Shown here one piece after another: positions 30,442 to 32,972 of a stretch of DNA of 32,972 nucleotides. The notes below the pieces were generated by a model, which saw only the letters and a program-made list of their open reading frames with translations, ran no database searches and was not told where the DNA came from. Origin of the DNA: a virus. The position numbers were made by a program, and so were the translations under genes. Where the stretch lies: the IMG/VR virus record IMGVR_UViG_3300038701_001903, positions 1 through 32,972 of that record. One strand, given 5' to 3'. Numbering within the stretch: the stretch's first letter is position 1; every line of letters starts with the position of its first letter.

Positions 30442-31137
30442 ATGATAAATAGAATTATATATACGTATGTACCAGAAGCCGGCTTAGGTCGTTCGATGGG
30501 ATTTAGGACTGAAGAGCTGTTTTTAAGCTTCTTTTTAGAGGGAATTAAGCAAAGTTTGAAGTCGGTAAAAGAGGTGTTTATTTATTGTTCTTCTGAAAAT
30601 GAAGAGTACTTAAAGGATGCAATTGGAGACTTAGCAACGGTAAAGGTTGTTGATTATTCTTTATTCGATTTTGATAAAAGGTTTTGGAATTTTTACAAGA
30701 TCATTTCTCTGTACTTGTCTGCGAAGGAAGGAGTACCGGCAATTCATTTAGATTTAGATTTTAAGCTAACAAAGAAGCTTTCTAAAAAGGCTCTTTCGGC
30801 TGATGTAATCTGTGAAAGACGCAGGGTTTTTTATACCCCAAGAAGAGATGTTTCGAACCGGGTTCCAGAAAGATTAAAAGGTCATATTGACCCGTATATT
30901 GTTTGTTCGGGACTATATGGGGCTAGTGATTGTAAGTTGATAATTGACTTTTTCAACCTCACAAAAGAGATTGTGAAGGTTGATTTTTCAAACGATGAGC
31001 CAGTTACCGACAAGGTTAGAATAACCATGGAGGAATCTATGTTTTCCGCGCTGTGTAAGGTGAAAGAGAAAACAGTGTATTCATTAAAGGAAGGTGATTA
31101 TGTACACCTTCAGGGATCAAAAAAAACAATGTTATAG
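30442..31137 (+). CDS. Glycosyltransferase-like protein (DxD motif)
   Basis: This 231-residue protein has a Rossmann-like start (NRIIYTYVPEAGLGRSMGFR, then KEVFIYCSSENEEYLKD). IHLDLDFKL at residues 101-109 contains the DLD (104-106) that fits the metal/UDP-sugar DxD of GT-A glycosyltransferases. EESMFSALCKV near residue 197 and YVHLQGSKK near the end fit acceptor-side helices in such folds. No signal peptide. It sits among tail-fibre genes, so it may glycosylate fibre proteins or host surface glycans during lytic growth or lysogeny; both are inference. Confidence 0.6.
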   Translation: MINRIIYTYVPEAGLGRSMGFRTEELFLSFFLEGIKQSLKSVKEVFIYCSSENEEYLKDAIGDLATVKVVDYSLFDFDKRFWNFYKIISLYLSAKEGVPAIHLDLDFKLTKKLSKKALSADVICERRRVFYTPRRDVSNRVPERLKGHIDPYIVCSGLYGASDCKLIIDFFNLTKEIVKVDFSNDEPVTDKVRITMEESMFSALCKVKEKTVYSLKEGDYVHLQGSKKTML

Positions 31138-31139
31138 TT

Positions 31140-32171
31140 ATGTCGAAATCAGGTATTCCATTAAGACCGTCTAAAGGGTCAACTTCAGAAGCAGTAATAA
31201 GAACGGACGCTACAGGAGGTGTTTTGTTTAACCGTAACGCTGTTTATCGTTTAGATGCTGTTGGGGTGATCTCTGTTGCAGAGTTAGGGCATAGCGTGAA
31301 TGAACGAACGGTTATGCTTATTTTGAATGGGGACTGTTCATTAGACCTTGGAGGGTATGATGTTGTGGTTGAGGGAGACAAAGAAAGTGTTAATGCTAAC
31401 GTATACACTTTTGATACCACAAAAACCAATGTGGTAATATTGTTCTGGGATGGTGAGAAAATCGCTAGGGCTTCAAGCCAAAAGAGTGCCTTGTCTGTTG
31501 CTTACAGTTCCGTTGCTGCTATTAGTTTTAATGGGATTGATGAATATATTGAAGTCGCATCTAATTCTCTTTATGCTATTAATCCTTTACATGAAAGAAC
31601 GATTTCTTTTTGGGTAGAGTCTGGCGGTGCTGCTAATCAAGCAATAGTGGGGCAATTCGGTAATAATTCCGGCGCTGTTCCATTGGGGTGGATGGTTAGA
31701 CAGAAAAGCGGTGGCGGCATCGAGATTAAGGTGTTAAATAACTCAGGTAGAGAAATTCGTGTGGAGACGAACACGGCGCTCCCTTCAGGCAAAACGCATG
31801 TTGTTGTTGTTTATGATCAAAAGACTGTAACAATATATTTTGATTCTGTATCACAAGCTACAACGGTGCATAGGTCGGATTTGTTGGATGGCGATTTAAC
31901 TTATGATGCTCTCTTGAATTTTAGAATGGGAGCACACAATGAGGGGCATTATGCGGATATAACGCTAGATGAAGTGTCTTTATTTAGTGAGGCGGCAACA
32001 CAAACACAGGTTAATACTTTATACAATAGTGGGACTCCGTTAAACCCTGATGATTTTGAGTTAGCGCTAATAGAACACTTCGATATGAATACAATCACAC
32101 CGGTGGGTGTAAATGGCGCTGTGAGTACTCAAACGGGGCTAGATGGTTCTAATATAGTAAACGGGTTTTAG
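31140..32171 (+). CDS. LamG/concanavalin-like domain tail protein
   Basis: In this 343-residue protein, residues 1-105 form a short beta-rich N-domain (DATGGVLFNRNAVYRLDAVG, then EVLILNGDC-type strands). From about 125 a LamG/ConA-like lectin domain follows: SFNGIDEYIEVASNSLYAIN, HERTISFWVE, a central KTHVVVVYDQKTVTIYFD, and a closing ADITLDEVSLFSEAATQTQV with the 'L-Y-N-x-G-x-P' end. Such domains bind surface carbohydrate. Directly upstream of the esterase, it may target it to host glycans. A separate polypeptide, not a fusion. Confidence 0.72.
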   Translation: MSKSGIPLRPSKGSTSEAVIRTDATGGVLFNRNAVYRLDAVGVISVAELGHSVNERTVMLILNGDCSLDLGGYDVVVEGDKESVNANVYTFDTTKTNVVILFWDGEKIARASSQKSALSVAYSSVAAISFNGIDEYIEVASNSLYAINPLHERTISFWVESGGAANQAIVGQFGNNSGAVPLGWMVRQKSGGGIEIKVLNNSGREIRVETNTALPSGKTHVVVVYDQKTVTIYFDSVSQATTVHRSDLLDGDLTYDALLNFRMGAHNEGHYADITLDEVSLFSEAATQTQVNTLYNSGTPLNPDDFELALIEHFDMNTITPVGVNGAVSTQTGLDGSNIVNGF

Positions 32172-32894
32172 ATGATTATACCTTTTGTAAGTGGTTTATT
32201 TATTACGGCAAGGATTAAAGTATTATTAATCTTTGGTCAAAGTAATGCGGAAGGAACGGTAGCAGAAGCATTGTATTCAAAGTTCTATTCTCCAAACCCT
32301 AATGCTTATATAATGGGGTGGCATCCCTCTCAAAACATTAGTTCCTTTGAAGTGTTGGACTTTGAAGAAGGGAATGCTTTGGGCGCTACGAATGGTATAG
32401 AGTGCTATGTAGCCTATTATTACAAAGAGCCTATATATATCATTAAAGTGGTTAAGGGTGGTACAAGTTTAGCAGTTGATTGGGCTTCAGGTACATCTTT
32501 ACGAAACAATCTAATCACTAAAATAAATGAGGCTAAAGCCTTGTTGGGTGATGTTGCTATTGATTGGATCAGCTATTGGAACCAAGGAGAGGATGACACC
32601 ACGAACTCCACATGGGCTAATGACTACGATACAAACTACATATCAATGATGGAAGATGTTAAGACTCAAACAGGTATTGAGTTTAAACATTTGATTGCTG
32701 AGTTGAGTACGAAATCAGGGTTTTACATCAATAACACCGCAAACGCTGATGTATTGAGGCAAAAACAATTAGATATTGTAGACCACTATAAAGGGCGCTT
32801 AATACCCTCTCACGGCTTCGGGTTTCATGATGGAGCACATTATGACCAGATAGGACAAAACATAATGGCTAAGAGGGTTGTTAAATACCTATAA
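32172..32894 (+). CDS. SASA-type carbohydrate O-acetylesterase
   Basis: This 240-residue SGNH-like hydrolase has FGQSNAEG with nucleophile S24 (GQSN, residues 22-25), VVKGGTSLAVDW (oxyanion glycine region), YWNQGEDD with the conserved QGE (residues 138-140), and HDGAHYDQIGQ with D220 and H223 completing the triad. This matches sialate-type (SASA) acetylesterases, here probably removing O-acetyl groups from host capsule or O-antigen during adsorption. The N-terminus is hydrophobic, with no clear signal peptide. It is the last gene before the right end, where host-range genes usually lie. Confidence 0.85.
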   Translation: MIIPFVSGLFITARIKVLLIFGQSNAEGTVAEALYSKFYSPNPNAYIMGWHPSQNISSFEVLDFEEGNALGATNGIECYVAYYYKEPIYIIKVVKGGTSLAVDWASGTSLRNNLITKINEAKALLGDVAIDWISYWNQGEDDTTNSTWANDYDTNYISMMEDVKTQTGIEFKHLIAELSTKSGFYINNTANADVLRQKQLDIVDHYKGRLIPSHGFGFHDGAHYDQIGQNIMAKRVVKYL

Positions 32895-32918
32895 TTCGTT
32901 TTTTAAACCACTGTAAAA

Positions 32919-32958
32919 ATTGTATGTTTTGTTTTTAAAAAATGTATATTTTGTTTTC
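32919..32958 (-). repeat. Right-end transposase binding sites (attR-like R1, R2)
   Basis: On the minus strand the motif occurs twice: GAAAACAAAATATACATT at 32958-32941 (R1) and AAAAACAAAACATACAAT at 32936-32919 (R2). They are inverted relative to the left-end copies. The two sites are spaced 22 bases apart, like the close-set R1 and R2 of Mu. R1 is followed by CAGGGTC; the CA at 32958-32959 could be the element terminus (5'-TG...CA-3'), but this cannot be settled without host flanks. Confidence 0.7.
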
Positions 32959-32972
32959 AGGGTCTTAAAAGA

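Noticed and set aside
1-32972. CRISPR array, tRNA genes, insertion sequences, restriction-modification or known defence systems
   Set aside because: No regularly spaced repeats, cloverleaf sequences, IS transposases, methylase motifs or recognised defence proteins were seen on either strand.

Overview
The window is an almost complete Mu-like (transposable, contractile-tailed) phage or prophage of about 33 kb, most likely from a member of the Bacteroidota. Three things point to that host. Promoters match the Bacteroidota consensus TTG-N19-21-TAnnTTTG (650-657, 9357-9364). The DNA is fairly AT-rich. Several proteins have forms I associate with Bacteroidota phages, and one secreted protein ends like a type IX secretion (T9SS) sorting domain. 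An outer membrane is implied by the likely unimolecular spanin. Both element ends appear to lie within the window: an 18-bp motif AAAAACAAAA-NN-TACAAT occurs near the left edge and, inverted, near the right edge, spaced much as the MuA binding sites are in phage Mu. The exact terminal bases and host junctions are not resolved.

Layout. 13-170: left-end transposase sites. 176-622 (-): repressor, divergent from the early operon across a promoter and a perfect palindrome. 685-9283 (+): early region with a small DNA-binding protein, the DDE transposase, the MuB-like ATPase, a stand-alone DnaA domain IV-like protein, Gam, a RecA-like ATPase, a replication-organiser-like protein, GemA and many small accessory genes. 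9417-9992: a separately promoted secreted 'moron'. 10122-10704: two small genes, the second a candidate late regulator. 10701-16382 (-): packaging and head-assembly operon running leftwards (small terminase, large terminase, gp36-like, portal, gpF, gpG, tail terminator). 16553-18479 (+): protease/scaffold and major capsid. 18556-20214: lysis cassette of holin, spanin and endolysin. 20242-28559: HeH-domain protein, sheath, tube, tail chaperones, tape measure, hub, spike, gp25-like, LysM, gpJ-like and gp48-like baseplate proteins. 28556-32894: tail fibre and surface-interaction genes including a glycosyltransferase-like protein, a LamG-fold protein and a SASA-type acetylesterase. 32919-32958: right-end sites.

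How it works together (inference from the families). The repressor and its divergent partner set lysogeny or lysis at 623-684. Transposase, ATPase and Gam carry out replicative transposition between the end sites. Late gene products build a headful-packaged, contractile virion. The lysis cassette breaches inner membrane, wall and outer membrane. Two genes appear to need -1 frameshifting: the spanin (A10 tract at 19541-19550) and the tail assembly chaperone (22704-22722). No gene-free stretch exceeds about 150 bases. I saw no tRNA, rRNA, CRISPR array or insertion sequence.
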